In this document: one piece after another, positions 10,841-22,066 of the stretch | Position numbering within the stretch: position 1 is the first letter of the stretch | How the letters are laid out: each line of letters begins with the position of its first letter | Source: Enoplolaimus lenunculus | Lineage: Eukaryota; Nematoda; Enoplea; Enoplida; Thoracostomopsidae | NCBI GenBank assembly: GCA_030248215.1 | Contig: JASANG010003532.1 | Location: 1-64,000, forward strand | Direction of reading: 5' to 3' | Length of the DNA stretch: 64,000 nucleotides | Made by a program: the position numbers and the translations under genes | Notes under the pieces: generated by a model | What the model was told of the DNA's origin: nothing | What the model saw: the letters and a program-made list of their open reading frames with translations, nothing else | Database searches by the model: none

Positions 10841-11310
10841 TCCTGTAATTAATAAATACATATTTATATATCTCAGATGTTTTACACTTACGGTGCAGAC
10901 AAGTGTGACATTTCCTGTCAATATAGACGGTATAAATATATACGCTATACTCCGCGAAGGAAACTATACTACGGGACGTTGCATGGGCTAAGTGCGCGTG
11001 TTACAGCGCATGAGAGACTAAACGTTCAAATAATGTTATTATACACCCGTCCAAAATGAAGTTTTGGCTACGCACGTGCCTCACATAGATATGTACTTAT
11101 TATAAAGCTCACACATATATATTTATACATTAAAACCAAATTTACCAATTTTTTTCGTCCATATGTCGTTTCCTTCTTGTGTCAGACAGCGTTTTCTGTT
11201 GGTCTCGAGATATACTGCGCGCACGATGTGCCATAATCAAAATAGCAGCTGCTGACAACACAAACGTAATTAATAATGAAATGAGTAGCATTAAATAAAT
11301 AGTAAGTAAA

Positions 11311-11552
11311 TTATATGGCGGTATAATTCTGTAAAGAGTAGTTATTTTGACGGATTTTTACTTTTATGCTTTTGAGGATACAAAAACGTGATATTTTTAT
11401 TATAAGAATTATATAACAGCAAAGTAATGAAATTAATTATATTGTTTTGTTAACAGAAATTTTCGCAAAATTTTGGAATATTAGAATTTACAATTTATAA
11501 TAAAAAATTATTTTTCCAAATAATCTGTGAAATTAATACCGCCATATAATTA
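11311..11552. mobile_element. MITE with AATTATATGGCGGTAT ends
   Basis: Left end ATTATATGGCGGTATAATT near 11312 and right end AATACCGCCATATAATT near 11535-11552 are inverted copies about 240 bp apart. The interior is AT-rich with no frame. It lies in the last intron of the transporter. A GGCGGTATAATTCTG word also occurs near 698. Confidence 0.6.
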
Positions 11553-11587
11553 GTGGCCGCCAACCGCGTACAACCGTGGGCGGCCAC
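11553..11587. other. GC-rich perfect hairpin in transporter intron
   Basis: GTGGCCGCC and GGCGGCCAC form a 9-bp perfect stem around a 17-base loop, immediately beside the right end of the MITE. It stands out in AT-rich intron DNA. It may be the end of another element or a structured intron RNA. Confidence 0.5.
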
Positions 11588-11820
11588 TTGTTGGTGCAGG
11601 CCGTTAGTGATCAGCTCCACCGGACCGTGGGTGTTTTCAAGATCCGACTACCCAAAACATCCATCTAAAGAAAGCCGGGTTCTTGAGTTAAATTTAGGGA
11701 AATTTTCAAAAATGAATTTACTGAAAAAGTAACATTTGAAGCTATTTAGATACAGTCACACAATCGAAAAGACTACTGATGAAATATTTGAAAAAATAAT
11801 TCAATTGTACGTTTTTTCAG

Positions 11821-12248
11821 AAGCGTTAAATCTTCGTCGACAATCTCGTATCGATTCATGGGATCGTGCTGGTGGCGGTGGTGGTCTCACAGTCGCTGTA
11901 GGTGGTACCTACGGTAGTAGTGGTGGTGGCGGGGGTTATGGACAGACAGCCGCCGTCTCCCCGTTATACCCGAAAGCCAACGAAACCAGTTTTGGTGGGA
12001 GTGCAAGTGGTGGCGGTGTGAGTGGCGGCAGCGGTGGCGGAGTTTGTAGTGGGAAAGGATTAAAGGACCCAAATCAATTTCCAGCCGTGGGGTTTCCTCT
12101 TGAGGGCGGCATCGAGCTTAGTGGTGGCGTTTCACCTGCGTTCAACCATTCCTCAGATCCGCCAACATATTTAAGTGCAACTGGAGCTAGTGCTGGATTG
12201 CATGGAGATGACGAGGAACGCAAAGCACTTATGTCGAATCGCGTCTGA
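11821..12248 (+). CDS. SLC1A: SLC1/EAAT transporter, last exon with glycine-rich cytoplasmic tail
   Basis: After the acceptor TTTTTTCAG the frame continues from the previous exon (split Glu codon) as ALNLRRQSRIDSWDRAGGGGG and ends at TGA 12246-12248 with ERKALMSNRV. The 142-residue tail is cytoplasmic by analogy with other SLC1 proteins. It is unusually glycine-rich (several GGGGG and SGGG blocks between residues about 18 and 85). Human EAAT tails are shorter and mostly lack such blocks. An acidic DDEERK cluster precedes the end. The stop lies directly against an AT microsatellite. No AATAAA signal was seen close by. Confidence 0.9.
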
Positions 12249-12273
12249 TATATATATGTATATATAATATATA

Positions 12274-12338
<65 letters not shown>
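12249..12338. repeat. (AT)n microsatellite at the transporter stop codon
   Basis: About 90 bp of TATATA with a few G or AA interruptions begins at the stop codon, so it lies in the 3' UTR if the last exon call is right. Confidence 0.95.
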
Positions 12339-12341
<3 letters not shown>

Positions 12342-15300
12342 TCGATCTACTGCAATATTCAGAAGTTATATTCTCAGCTGTAGTCGCATCTAGCACTAGT
12401 TTGCAATACTTTTCAATTAAACAAGCGAACTTCGAATATACAAATGTCAAACTCAACTACTAGAAGCAATGCATTTGCAAATAGTGTTTACAATTTTGAA
12501 GTTCTCGATTGGCTGGTTCCAAATTTTGAAACGTTATCAGTAACTGGAACTGGATGCTTTATGTCTGTTATAATACGGGCACAGGATGGTATCTCAACTG
12601 TTTGTAGCTCATATCTTCAGTTTATGGTAGGTTCCTAGACAGTGGCAATTGAAAAGTTCACAATGGATTTTAATCTAAATCGCTGAAACATATGATGCGG
12701 ATATTGCATGAGTTGGACAATTTCGCGTCATATTCTGATTTTGTAATTACTTATAAGCTAGAATTTCAAAATGATATTAAACAAATTTAATGCCCTGCCA
12801 AGAAGACTAGTTAATATTTGGAACCGCCACTTTCAACTGAATGTAGCACTTACTATCAATTATTAATGAAATTTATAGTAAGAAAACTACAAAAGCAGCT
12901 GCGGATTTTGAACTTAGCGTGATAAAAGTGCAAATAAATGCAAAAAATGTACTCAATGTGCAAGTCAAGAGCAAAATTTTAAATGGCTGGTTAGCTAATT
13001 TCTAGTTTAGTTATGTTTTCAAAAAAGATTCTGGCAGGAATTGGAGCAAGATGGTTTATTCGACGTGCATTGTATTGACAATATACAAGAATAGTTATTT
13101 TTGCTATTATATAGAACCAGTGTGTAACCGGATATCAGTTTCTGTTTGCGGTAACAATCGGAGTCCGTTTCCGTTTTTGTTTTCGTTATAGAAATACAAT
13201 AAATTTGTTTAGTTTTATACGCTCCAACTTAGTTATAAATTACGTATATATGGCAATTTTTAATTACCGATATGCTGCAAGTGTTTGAAGTGAAAAAAAT
13301 ACAAAATTCAACCAAAACGTTAAAAATTTCAGTGAATCCGCCATTTTTCTTTAAAATTTTAGAAACCCGGTGAATATTTGCACGCTTTACTGCTGTTGTT
13401 AGAAAAATAAAACACCTTCGAAACTCTTGTACTTCAATATCAGTTTTCCATTTCGTTATCATCATCACTATTTGTTTCCGCTTCAATTTTTTTAATATCC
13501 GCTTACATCCTGTATAGAGCCCCTAATTTTGGTATGTGTGTGGTCGAGTCGATTTTGTACTTAAATTTGATGCCTATATAATATTTGTCCATTAAAAATC
13601 ATCATACCGCTTTTATCAACACACACGGCCGTCAATTTAGACTACTCGAGCTGTTTTAGGCGTCGCGAATTTGAAAAAGATAAATAGTAAATTTGAGATT
13701 ATTGCAATAATTTAATGCGTTTAAGAAAACTTTTCTAGCTTATGAAAAGGACTTATGAGCAACAAGTAATTTGTCTGACTAATGCTAGCTAAAACAACTG
13801 TTAATCTGTCAATTAGTATGCACTTTGGCAATTATGATTTTATAGCTAACCAATTGCCTTTAAGTTTATGTTTGGAATTACGCTTAGGTTTACGCTTCGA
13901 CTTAGGTTTAGAATAGATCTTCAGATTGTTGTCAAACCGATTTTGGACTTGAACGGGCCTCTACGTAAACTGGGTCTTTGGACTTCTGGACAAGCCAAAA
14001 AGTACAAGTTATTATACGCTGAAGAAAAATGAAAAATTTAACAGACAACTAATTTTAATGCAGGAAACATGAATTTTGCAAAACTCAAATAATTTAAATA
14101 GTGTACAAGTTTAGATGCTATATCCGACTAATATTCGGTTTCGGTTCCAGTGGAAAACTCACTATATCCGCATCCGGTAATTTAATATCCAGTCGTACCA
14201 TAAGATGAAATAGACATTTTTAAGTTAATGTTTATCACTTTTCAGCTACTTCACAATAAATATATGTTTACCAAAAATGGATAAAATGTTATAGATTTTC
14301 AAACATTCTGGCTTGCCGCGGGCTTTCGTGGTCGTTTGGTGTTTAAATTATATTCATTGAAAACTTATATTTGTTGTGCTATTAAAGTTGAATTACAAAG
14401 CAAATGATTAGCAAATGATATTGAATTTGATTCTGCGAAAAGTCAACGTTTGTCTTTGTATATTTTTGTTTTGTTTCTATTGTACATAAATTCACGCAAT
14501 ATGTGTTAAGCAGTTCTATCATTATAGTAATGATAAGTTTAAACCTAAGTCTAAGACAAATCCTAATCTTAATCTGAGTTCTTGTAAAAAAGGTGTAGGC
14601 AATTGAACACTATTAAATTGAAACATATATAATCTGCTGGAAGAATAAATTGGAAATTAAGCCTAAAACCTAAAATTAAAAGTTAGATCTATTCCAAAAT
14701 ATTGTTCTCTCAAATGTACGTTGTAATGATCGTTAATTTGTTACAATTTTTATTTGTTTCAGTAGAAAATTTAAAATTCCGAGCAGCTGAACGCAAAACT
14801 ATTAGCAGCAACATTTGTACGACACCGTAATAAAGTTCTGACTGATCCAATTGAATTTGCCAAGGTATATTACTAAACTGGCGATAGGTACTATACAAAA
14901 ATTTGTGAATACCGGTTCAAATCTTAACTTCAGCAAGCCATTTGTTGTATATCTTATATTTTATGTTTTTGTAAATTTTAACAATAGTTCTTCGTAGTTT
15001 TTATTAAATCTATTTCAATATTCTCGAATTTTCTGTTTATTTTCATGAAACACTTAAAGGTTTTACCATTAAAAATTGAATTATTTGATTCGCAAAAAAT
15101 TTTGATATCTGCAATCGCACGCACAATGCGCAGTGTGTAACAATTTTTTACGCGTTTTAACAGCTGTATTTTTAAAATCGAGCCTTTAAACGACGTTTTA
15201 GGTGATTCTAATAATTAGATACTTAGTATAACAACTCATTTGCATATAATTTTAAAACATCCCATCTGTTATTCTCAGGTTATATTTTTTACGATTGTGA

Positions 15301-16030
15301 TCAATATCCCTGACACAGTATTGCTTTTGTCTTCAATGAAATTCAATTGTATCAAAGCCATCTGGACGGCGCAATTGCGCCAATCCGTTTGGACTTGTTC
15401 TTTTGTATATGGTCGCAAGATTTATATGTACATATGTATATACATAGGTACATACCATATATATTAAACGTGAAACTAAAATGTTTATTACTGCTATAGT
15501 ATATAGTATTTTGTAAAATAAACTGTTCTTCGAATTTTAAACTTATAAGATATCCCATAGCCCTTGTACAGATGTCACTGCACCCAGCGACTCGAAATCT
15601 CAGTAGATTTAGGTTTGGGTGGCTGGAGTCACATTCCTATGAGAATGTGTGAGCTCTGGGGTTGCACGGAAATTTTGGGGATAAGATCTAGGCAGAAAAA
15701 CCCGTTCAAGCTGGTGTCGGTAGACATAGCTTTGATTTGAAAGGTTCTGAGCTGAAAAAAGGCAGCCCTTGATGTTTTGGTGTCCTAGAGAGTCGCTTCG
15801 GGTGCATGTGCACAGGCTCGATAATCGCAGTAACTCGAAAAGTTGTGCAAACTTTTCAGATCGGTCCGGTGTGGGATGTGAGTGTTCTCGTAGCTCGAAA
15901 AGTTCGAAAATAGTTGTAAATAATCGGAATTATGTTGAGTCGAATCTCATTTTTGTACTTTGCTAAAATTTTTGAGAGCTTCAAGAGGCCATAACTTTCC
16001 AAATTTCACTAAATTGTATCGACTAGAGCT
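12339..16030. other. Gene-poor AT-rich flank with old repeats
   Basis: No host exon was found. Degenerate TTAGGC-like patches occur at about 13868-13915 (CGCTTAGGTTTACGC) and, reversed, at 14525-14680. ATATCCGG-type words at 13120-13180 and 14110-14195 belong to a diffuse repeat. A G-richer stretch at 15590-15930 contains repeated CTCGAAAAGTT words. Nothing in it matches a known RNA gene by eye. Confidence 0.45.
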
Positions 16031-16031
16031 A

Positions 16032-16212
16032 ATGCGAAATTCACGTTATAACTGGAGCGACCAGGAATACGGTTTTTTATGTTTACTCGCCGTCATCTTA
16101 AAATGTAGTCTAAATACCGAGTATAATGTCAAAACGCAAATGCCACATGACATTGGCTTAGCCAATCTATTTCGTGTTTTTATGTTTACGACTTTCTGGA
16201 AGATAGGTTTAT
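16032..16212. mobile_element. Harbinger-like MITE, left-end fragment
   Basis: It begins TAATGCGAAATTCACGTTAT, matching the terminal repeat TGCGGGRTTCACGTTATAAC of the complete copy at 37895-38572, and contains a CCACATGACATTGG palindrome remnant. No right end is seen before the next copy starts. Confidence 0.55.
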
Positions 16213-16560
16213 ACCGGATTCACGTTTAACCCGGCAGGTAGATCACGGTTTTTCCCATGTTGATTTGACGTCAACGTTAAAATTCGGGTTCTTATATTGA
16301 GTCAACAGACAAAACTCTGGTGCTAATAATTAAATGGAAAATCGGACGGCAACGGTATAGATGTGCTTTGAAATACAGAATACACGCTTGTAAATTTGTT
16401 TCCGGACAAATTGTTTAGAACCACAGCTTCATAATTCAAACATTCAACTTCAAAGTGCAGTATCTTATGGTATTCAACTGGACAATTTGGGTATGTTACC
16501 TAAAGTATGCAGACATTTGAAATTATAAGCAGTATAAATATTGGGGATCTGGCCCAAAAT
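16213..16560. mobile_element. Harbinger-like MITE, partial copy interrupted by a minisatellite
   Basis: It opens with GGATTCACGTTTAACCCGG and then follows the complete copy: CATGTTGATTTGACGTCAAC, GGTGCTAATAATTAAATGG, and AAGTATGCAGACATTTGAAA near 16503-16522. The match ends where the 9-bp minisatellite begins, so the right end is missing or replaced. Confidence 0.65.
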
Positions 16561-16561
16561 G

Positions 16562-16735
16562 CAACAGTTGGGACAGATGGGGCAGTTGGGACAGAAGGGA
16601 CAGTCTGGACAAATGGGGCAGCTGGGACACTTGGGACAGTTGGGACAGATGAGACAAACGGGACAGATGGGACAATTGGGACAGTTGTGACAGTTGGGAC
16701 AGTTGGGACAGTTGGAATAAATGGGACAGTTGATA
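16562..16735. repeat. 9-bp minisatellite (GGGACAGTT)n
   Basis: About 19 units of a GGGACAGTT or GGGACAGAT theme run in tandem. Because the unit is a multiple of three, both strands stay open (Val-Gly-Thr on plus, Val-Pro-Thr on minus). These frames are repeat artefacts, not genes. The array follows directly on the truncated Harbinger-like MITE. Confidence 0.9.
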
Positions 16736-16869
16736 TTACAAACCGTGGTTTATTCACATAGCATATAGTGTACGGCGTGTAAAAACCCCTGCGAGCAAAG
16801 TAAGCAAGAAGTCAAATGTAAAAGTTATGTCCCTGTTGAAAGGCCCTTATTGATGTGTGCCCCCTGGGG

Positions 16870-17050
16870 TATTGTAGTGACCCGAATAAGTGGGGGAGTA
16901 ACAAGAGGGGTCCCTGTTTTGAGTCCCAATCAATAGGAGTCCGTATCGCTAATAAGTATTCGTAAGCGGGTAGAGTTTATAAACCCTAATCAGGGTCCAT
17001 AAATGTTAATTATCTCTATCCGTAGTGCATAAATCAATGTAGACCCAAAT
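16870..17050. mobile_element. Mariner-like MITE fragment (CTGTAGTGACC family)
   Basis: The left end ATTGTAGTGACCCGAATAAG matches the copy at 54440-54716. GAGTCCCAATCAATAGGAGT and GTAGAGTTTATAAACCCTAA correspond to inner parts of that copy in the opposite orientation. The right end is not clear. Confidence 0.5.
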
Positions 17051-17147
17051 AAAGTTGAGTTCGAATCGAAACTTTAAAACATACTTACTTTTTTAAAGCA
17101 CATTCCTTTGTCTAACCTAGCATTATCGCTCATGCTTTTGATGAAAG

Positions 17148-17778
17148 ACAGTGTTCATTAAGCGTTAACTGGACAAGCTATGCCGTCCGCGGTAACATGC
17201 ATAGCTAGTACTGGACGCCAATGATGTCTAAGAAACTATGTCCGGACACCTAAATAAAAGATGTTCGGACGCAAATATAAGATATTTGGCATATTCGAAA
17301 GAACAGAAATCTGTCAGTAATGCGTGTTTTCCTACTGGGTATATTTAAGATTTAGTGGCAAAACTCATATTTTTGCGGGAAAATTCAAATTTTGGCGCGA
17401 AATTGAAATCTTGACAGAAATTCAAATTTTGGCGGAAAATTCAAATTACGGCGGGAAAATTCAAATTTTGGCGGGTAAGTCGAATTTTGGCGGGAAAATT
17501 CAAATTATGGCCGGAAAATTCAAATTTTGGCGGCAAATTCAAATTTTGGCGTGGAAATTCATATTTTGGTAGGAAAATTTAAATTTTGGCGGGAAATTTT
17601 TTAATATAGATCTTACTTGTGGTATGCGGACATTTTTTCTCAAAACGAAAACTATATGTGGACATTTCGACGAAAACGAAAACTATGCATGGACGCGGTA
17701 GCTCGCTAAAATTGTGTCCGCTCAGAGTTACTGCGATAATGTATTCTGCACACAGAAAACATAAACAGGACGGACCAT
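17148..17778. repeat. Composite repeat, copy 1 (paralogue of 28045-28550)
   Basis: About 630 bp align by eye with 28045-28550: GCGTTAACTGGACAAGCTAT, CCGTCCGCGGTAACATGCAT, AACAGAAATCTGTCAGTAAT, then a TTTTGGCGGG minisatellite, then AAAACGAAAACTATATGTGG and a GTGTCCGCTC stretch. In both copies the next element is the GGCC-end element with roughly 85-bp repeats. No protein frame is supported. Confidence 0.7.
17360..17606 (+). repeat. E2F-site-like minisatellite, array 1 (about 13 units)
   Basis: Tandem units of about 18-19 bp follow the theme AAATTCAAATTTTGGCGGG, so TTTTGGCGGGAAA recurs at each junction. That word fits the E2F/DP binding consensus TTTSSCGC and its TTGGCGGGAA form. The array sits inside the composite repeat. 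Confidence 0.85.
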
Positions 17779-17899
17779 GCCAATGTATAGCGCAGGGGCT
17801 TCCAGTTTTGCACGGTGGAAAACATAACAAGGAGTGCAGTGCAGCCACTCTTGTTTGACGGCCAAATTTTCCGCTGTCTTGGTAGGAAAATTAAGAAAA

Positions 17900-18640
17900 T
17901 TTTAATGCCTAGATTTTGCACTGGGTTGGTAGGGAAAATCTGAAGCATAGGTTGTGGATGGAAAACCGGAAAAGTGGAAAATTTTAATGCCTAGATTTTC
18001 TTGGTTAGTAAGAAATATCTGAAGTAAAAGTATTGGTTGGAAAACGGGACAAGTGGAAAATTCTAATGCCTAGATTTTGACCCTGGGTTGGTAGGGAAAA
18101 TCTGAAGCATAGGTTTTGGTTGGAAAACAGAAAAAGTGGAAAATTGAAATACCTAGATATTTTCTTGGTTAGTAAGAGATATCTGAAGCAAAGGTTTTGG
18201 TTGGAAAACGGAAAAAGTGGAAAATTCTAACGCATAGATTTTTACCCTGGGCTGATAGGGAAAATCTGAAGCATAGGTTTTGGTTGGAAAACGGGAAAAG
18301 AGGAAAATTGAAATGCATATGTTTTACCTTGGGTTGGTTGGGAAAATCTGAAGCATAGGATTTGGTTGGAAAACGGGAAAAGTGGAAAATTCAAGCGTAG
18401 GGCATACGTTTTGATTGGAAAACGGGGAAAGTGGAAAATTTTAATGCCTAGATTTTAACCTTGGTTGGTAAGAAATATCTGAAGCTTTGGTTTTGGCTGC
18501 AAAATGGGATTATTTAAACGCTTAGATTTTTCCTTGGTTGGTAGGAAAAATCTAAAGAACAACACAGGTTTGGAAAACGGAAAACGGGGACAGTGGAAAA
18601 TTGAAATGCCTAGATTTTCCCTTAAGCTTTTAAAATTTCC
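17900..18640 (+). repeat. Tandem ~85-bp repeats, forward arm
   Basis: Eight or nine units repeat the theme GCCTAGATTTTNCCCTGGGT, TGGTAGGGAAAATCTGAAGC, ATAGGTTTTGGTTGGAAAAC and GGGAAAAGTGGAAAATT. Units differ by short indels. The same units run in reverse at 18868-19103 and 23707-23880. Confidence 0.85.
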
Positions 18641-18688
18641 ACTTTTCCCGTTTTCCAAACAAAATTTACGCTACAGATTTCCCTATCA

Positions 18689-18867
18689 CACTGTAAATTT
18701 CAGTGAGTTGATTTTAACTCAGAATGAGTTGAATCACTCAGTCTGAGTAAAAACTATCAGAACTCAGAATTTTAATTTGATTAAATTTATTTTGAGTTAA
18801 TTATTAATCCAGAAATAACCAACTCGCTAGCTGAATTTTATTAATCAAATCATTGGAAATTACAGTG
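18689..18867. mobile_element. Short MITE with CACTGTAAATTTC ends
   Basis: Left CACTGTAAATTTCAGTGAG and right CATTGGAAATTACAGTG are inverted, 179 bp apart, and the interior repeats AACTCAGAATGAGTTGA-like words. It splits the ~85-bp repeat array exactly where the arms change orientation. A related copy is at 46247-46477. Confidence 0.65.
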
Positions 18868-19103
18868 AACCAAGAGAAAATCTAGGCGTTTAAAGCTTCC
18901 ACTTTTCCCGTTTTCCAACCAATCCTATGCTTCAGATTTTTCCTACCAACCCGAGAATAATCTAAGCTTTTAAAATTTCCACTTTTCCAGTTTGCCAAAC
19001 AAACTTTACACTACGGATTTTCCCTAACAACGAAGGAAAAATCTAGGCGTTTAAATTTTCTACTTTTCCCGTTTTCCAACCAAAACCTATGCTTTAGATG
19101 TTC
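18868..19103 (-). repeat. Tandem ~85-bp repeats, reverse arm (left part)
   Basis: Reverse-oriented units (TTCCACTTTTCCCGTTTTCC, CCTATGCTTCAGATTTTTCC) continue to the LTR element insertion and resume at 23707. Confidence 0.8.
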
Positions 19104-19108
19104 CTTAC
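19104..19108. repeat. Target-site duplication CTTAC (left)
   Basis: CTTAC abuts the 5' LTR and is repeated at 23702-23706 after the 3' LTR. A 5-bp duplication is typical of several LTR superfamilies. Confidence 0.85.
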
Positions 19109-20745
19109 TGTAGGGATATTCCCGGGTGCGCGCTCTTGAAGTTAGAGTACGTTGCTAAATTTACCCGGTTACCGCGGAGCGTTTCTGCGCAGGGTAGAAA
19201 CCGCTGGCAGTTATTATTATTATTGCAGCTATTCTTGTTAAGATGCGGTGTGGACGTCTACCCCGTGGGCGCTAGCAAGTGGCACGGGGTCAGGCGATCC
19301 CTAGCGTATACCTCAGCGGTTAAAAAGAAAGTAATAAGATTAGAGCGTGAGCAGCCTGCCTCAGCGCATCCAAGCAGTAGTCAACTACCTTGTGTAACCT
19401 ACATTAACCCGTATTCAACCGTTTTTTTTAAAGTCCACCCTTAGCATTTGAAAAATTGGCGTGCCTGGTTCCTGGTTTTCGGGGCTGGTTGTGTAAAGTT
19501 GTTGTTGTTGCCTCTCTTTGTTGTTTTTGCTGTTTTCGTTTCGAAAATTTGCGGCCTACGCTTTCCGGCAAGCTTTTACTAATTCAATAGAATTTATGAA
19601 AATTTCAAGAAGCTTATGCAAATAAGCTTCTGATTATGCAAATTGATGTTAGCCAAACGACAGGGTATAAAAGCCGCTGTCGACTCGACAATTTAGGCAT
19701 TCAGTTTGCATCTTTTATCTTCAACTTTCACTGATGCCTACAAACGTTTCTTATGTGCTTTTGTTATGTGTTTGTTTTTTTTTTGTAATTGTGTAGCCGG
19801 CTTCAAGAAAGAAGTCGGCTACGGTAAATTCTGTATTTTGCAAATTTTTTCTCAGGTACCGGTGGCCGGAGGTGTCAGCGGTAGCGGGGAATTCCGCAAA
19901 ACCATAACGTGCATAATTTGTATCATTTCTTAATAAACTACAGGTGTCCGAATTGATAAGGGATGCTAGCCCCTATGATTTCTGGGTTGTTTGGAATTTC
20001 TGTTTCAGTACTGACCTTGAGATTGTTGTTTTTATCAAATTATAGCGCTATTGTTTTCGTTGGATTCCCGCAGGACGGGAATATTTTTGTTATTTCGGAC
20101 TCAGGCTTGCGCGAGTAGCTAACGAGCAAGTCCGGGTCGGAATTTGTTATCGTGTCCGGACCGGAGGTGAATATTTTTCTTTTTCCTTTTTCCTTTTTCT
20201 TTTTCCCGGGTGATTTTTGAGCGCTGAGTATTGAATGATTATTGCGTATAGCAAAAATTTCTACAGCCTTAAAAATAGGCGGTGCGGGTCCCCATTTTTC
20301 TTTTTCCTTTTTGACCAACTCCTTTTTACCAAGAATTTATTTTTCCCCGCACTCCGAATTTTGCCTGCCCACTGGATGGTCAATGTAATTTTGCCGCGGT
20401 GGTCAGAAATCTTACCCGGGGGCAGGAATGCGCGAGGATAAGAGTCTCCTAGCCCCAAATCTTTTTCGGGATAATCGGTGTTTCAACGGCGTTCGCCGGC
20501 TTGCAGTCGGCGAGGAACTTTTATCTAATGGAATTACATGCGACATTTTATTCAACGATCCGGTAGCGATAAATGTTTGCGTTCTGATGGTGTATACATT
20601 GCGAGCCCGAGATGGGAAACCCATCCCGGACGCGATCGGGCGGAGTAGCATAACTAGACCTAGTAGCCAACCTCGATCAAACCATAAGGAGTACCCGCCA
20701 AGGATGGGTGGCAAGGACTTTCGATCCAGGGTAACCTACCTTATA
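19109..20745 (+). repeat. 5' long terminal repeat
   Basis: Near-identical to 22067-23701. It contains a promoter-like core (TATAAAA at 19666-19672), CT/T-rich runs near 20170-20330 that recur in the old copy at 30485, and many short open frames that I regard as non-coding LTR sequence. Confidence 0.9.
19616..19672 (+). promoter_or_regulatory. LTR promoter: two octamer motifs and a TATA box
   Basis: ATGCAAAT, the octamer bound by POU-domain factors, occurs at 19616-19623 and 19636-19643, followed by TATAAAA at 19666-19672. A TCAGTT initiator-like word lies at about 19700, roughly 30 bases downstream. The 3' LTR carries the same sites at 22574, 22594 and 22624. A separate fragment at 27059-27426 has ATGCAAAT about 35 bases before GATAAAA. 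Octamer binding is inferred from the word only. Confidence 0.6.
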
Positions 20746-20759
20746 TGGGGGCTACTCCG
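20746..20759 (+). other. Primer-binding-site-like sequence
   Basis: TGGGGGCTACTCCG directly follows the 5' LTR and starts with TGG. It differs by one base from the word at 2583, which links the two elements. Confidence 0.6.
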
Positions 20760-20972
20760 TCTGTTCATGTTCTATCTCGGACTCGCGGTGTGTCGGAAAT
20801 GGATATGCGTAAGGTAAAGAATGTCGATAGGTAGTAAATGTTGCTTAAAGCTTATAATAGAATTTTAGCTGCTTTTGATACTAACTTGGGGAATTCTACC
20901 CCTATTTTAACATCAAGTCCGAAACGCGTAAGTTAAGTGGATTTTACTTTATGAGATTGTTTTTGGGTTTCA

Positions 20973-21249
20973 GCAACGCCAGGCTGAAAAACGCGAGAAA
21001 CACAAGAGAGGCGTATCTCGACATCCGCAGCGACTTGGCAAGCACGCCCGGGTCGCATCAAAACACCCGGAGGCCGGTAAGCCGCAGAAGGAAACACCAA
21101 TGTCGAAAGACGAGGCAATCTTCTGGAAGGAAGCGGCGGCTAAACGGCAACGTGACATAGAACAACAAAAGAAGCCGCCAACGTATCAGGACATTCCAGG
21201 GGCGGAAGAAGGGGATCAGGCGTCGGAGGAATCTAGTCCAAAACCGGTG
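20973..21249 (+). CDS. Charged coding block of the LTR element, bracketed by splice-like sites
   Basis: After an acceptor-like GGGTTTCAG the frame reads QRQAEKREKHKRG and, further on, MSKDEAIFWKEAAAKRQRD and PPTYQDIPGAEEGDQ, ending at a GTAAGTAAA donor-like site. It is rich in K, R, E and Q, first basic and then acidic, and includes PPTY, a PPxY-type motif. It resembles in style, not closely in sequence, the basic block at 2938. A partial Gag-like role is inferred. A further acceptor-like TTTTCAG occurs near 21476. Confidence 0.45.
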
Positions 21250-22053
21250 TAAGTAAATTTGATTTGTTGTCTGAGAAATTAGAGCAATGTTCTTTACCAG
21301 CCTGTAGAAGGAATCGGTTGGAAAAAATTTTTTGATGACGGAATTTAAAGTTGTATGATACTAAAGGATTCGAATAGGGAGTTGGATAATGGTTGTATAA
21401 GTTGTGTTTAAATTAAGATAGTGCACAAAAATGTCAGCGTGTAATGTTTATGTAACTAACTATAGTGTGTTTTCAGCTAACATGAGGGAGGATGTTGGGT
21501 TGGACTCGGCATGAGCCCGACCTAGCATTCTCCTTTTCACACATGTTCTAATGTTAAAAAGAAAAGGGCGCTTAAATGTGAATATTATGGAGAAATTCAG
21601 CTATTATGTTTACCTAGCAAACGGTGTATTAGAATTTCGAAAGGCATATATTAGGCAATAGTGCAGTACCTGCGTACATCCGGCGAATCTGTGTTGGAGG
21701 CGGCGCCAAAACGGCAACAAGCAGTCATGGCGCCATCAACGGCATTTCAACAGCAACAAATTGTCTCATCGTTTTGATCTCCTTGCAACTACATTGATCT
21801 TTCAAATTATTGACTCAAATTATCTCAACCACGGACATTGAAGTTATTTATTTATTTTTATTTTACGCCTATATGCTATTTTGCTAACCAACCAGCCCTA
21901 GGTATTGTTGTCCTACACTGCCACAGTTTCGCTAGAAATGTGGGTTGCTCGCGCTGTTAAGTCAAGTGACGCGCACCCTGGTATCTCCCTCGATGCTCCC
22001 CTGGGCATTTGTTATAGGTTGTCTCGCAACCCCTTGATGGGGACATCAAGCCT

Positions 22054-22066
22054 AAAGAAAAGGGGA
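22054..22066 (+). other. Polypurine tract
   Basis: AAAGAAAAGGGGA immediately precedes the TG of the 3' LTR, as expected for the plus-strand priming site. Confidence 0.8.

Noticed and set aside
15590-15930. G-rich stretch with repeated CTCGAAAAGTT as a possible structured RNA gene
   Set aside because: No match by eye to snRNA, 5S or other RNA signatures; promoter elements not seen.
16507-16761. Open frames on both strands with Val-Gly-Thr or Val-Pro-Thr repeats
   Set aside because: They follow from a 9-bp minisatellite whose unit length keeps any frame open; no splice sites or conserved flanks.
16562-18640. CRISPR-like regular repetition
   Set aside because: Repeats are contiguous tandem units without unique spacers, in an animal genome.
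20040-20817. Several frames of 65-129 residues repeated at 22996-23725 and 30481-31102
   Set aside because: They lie within the LTR, occur on both strands and recur only because the LTR is repeated; none resembles a known protein.
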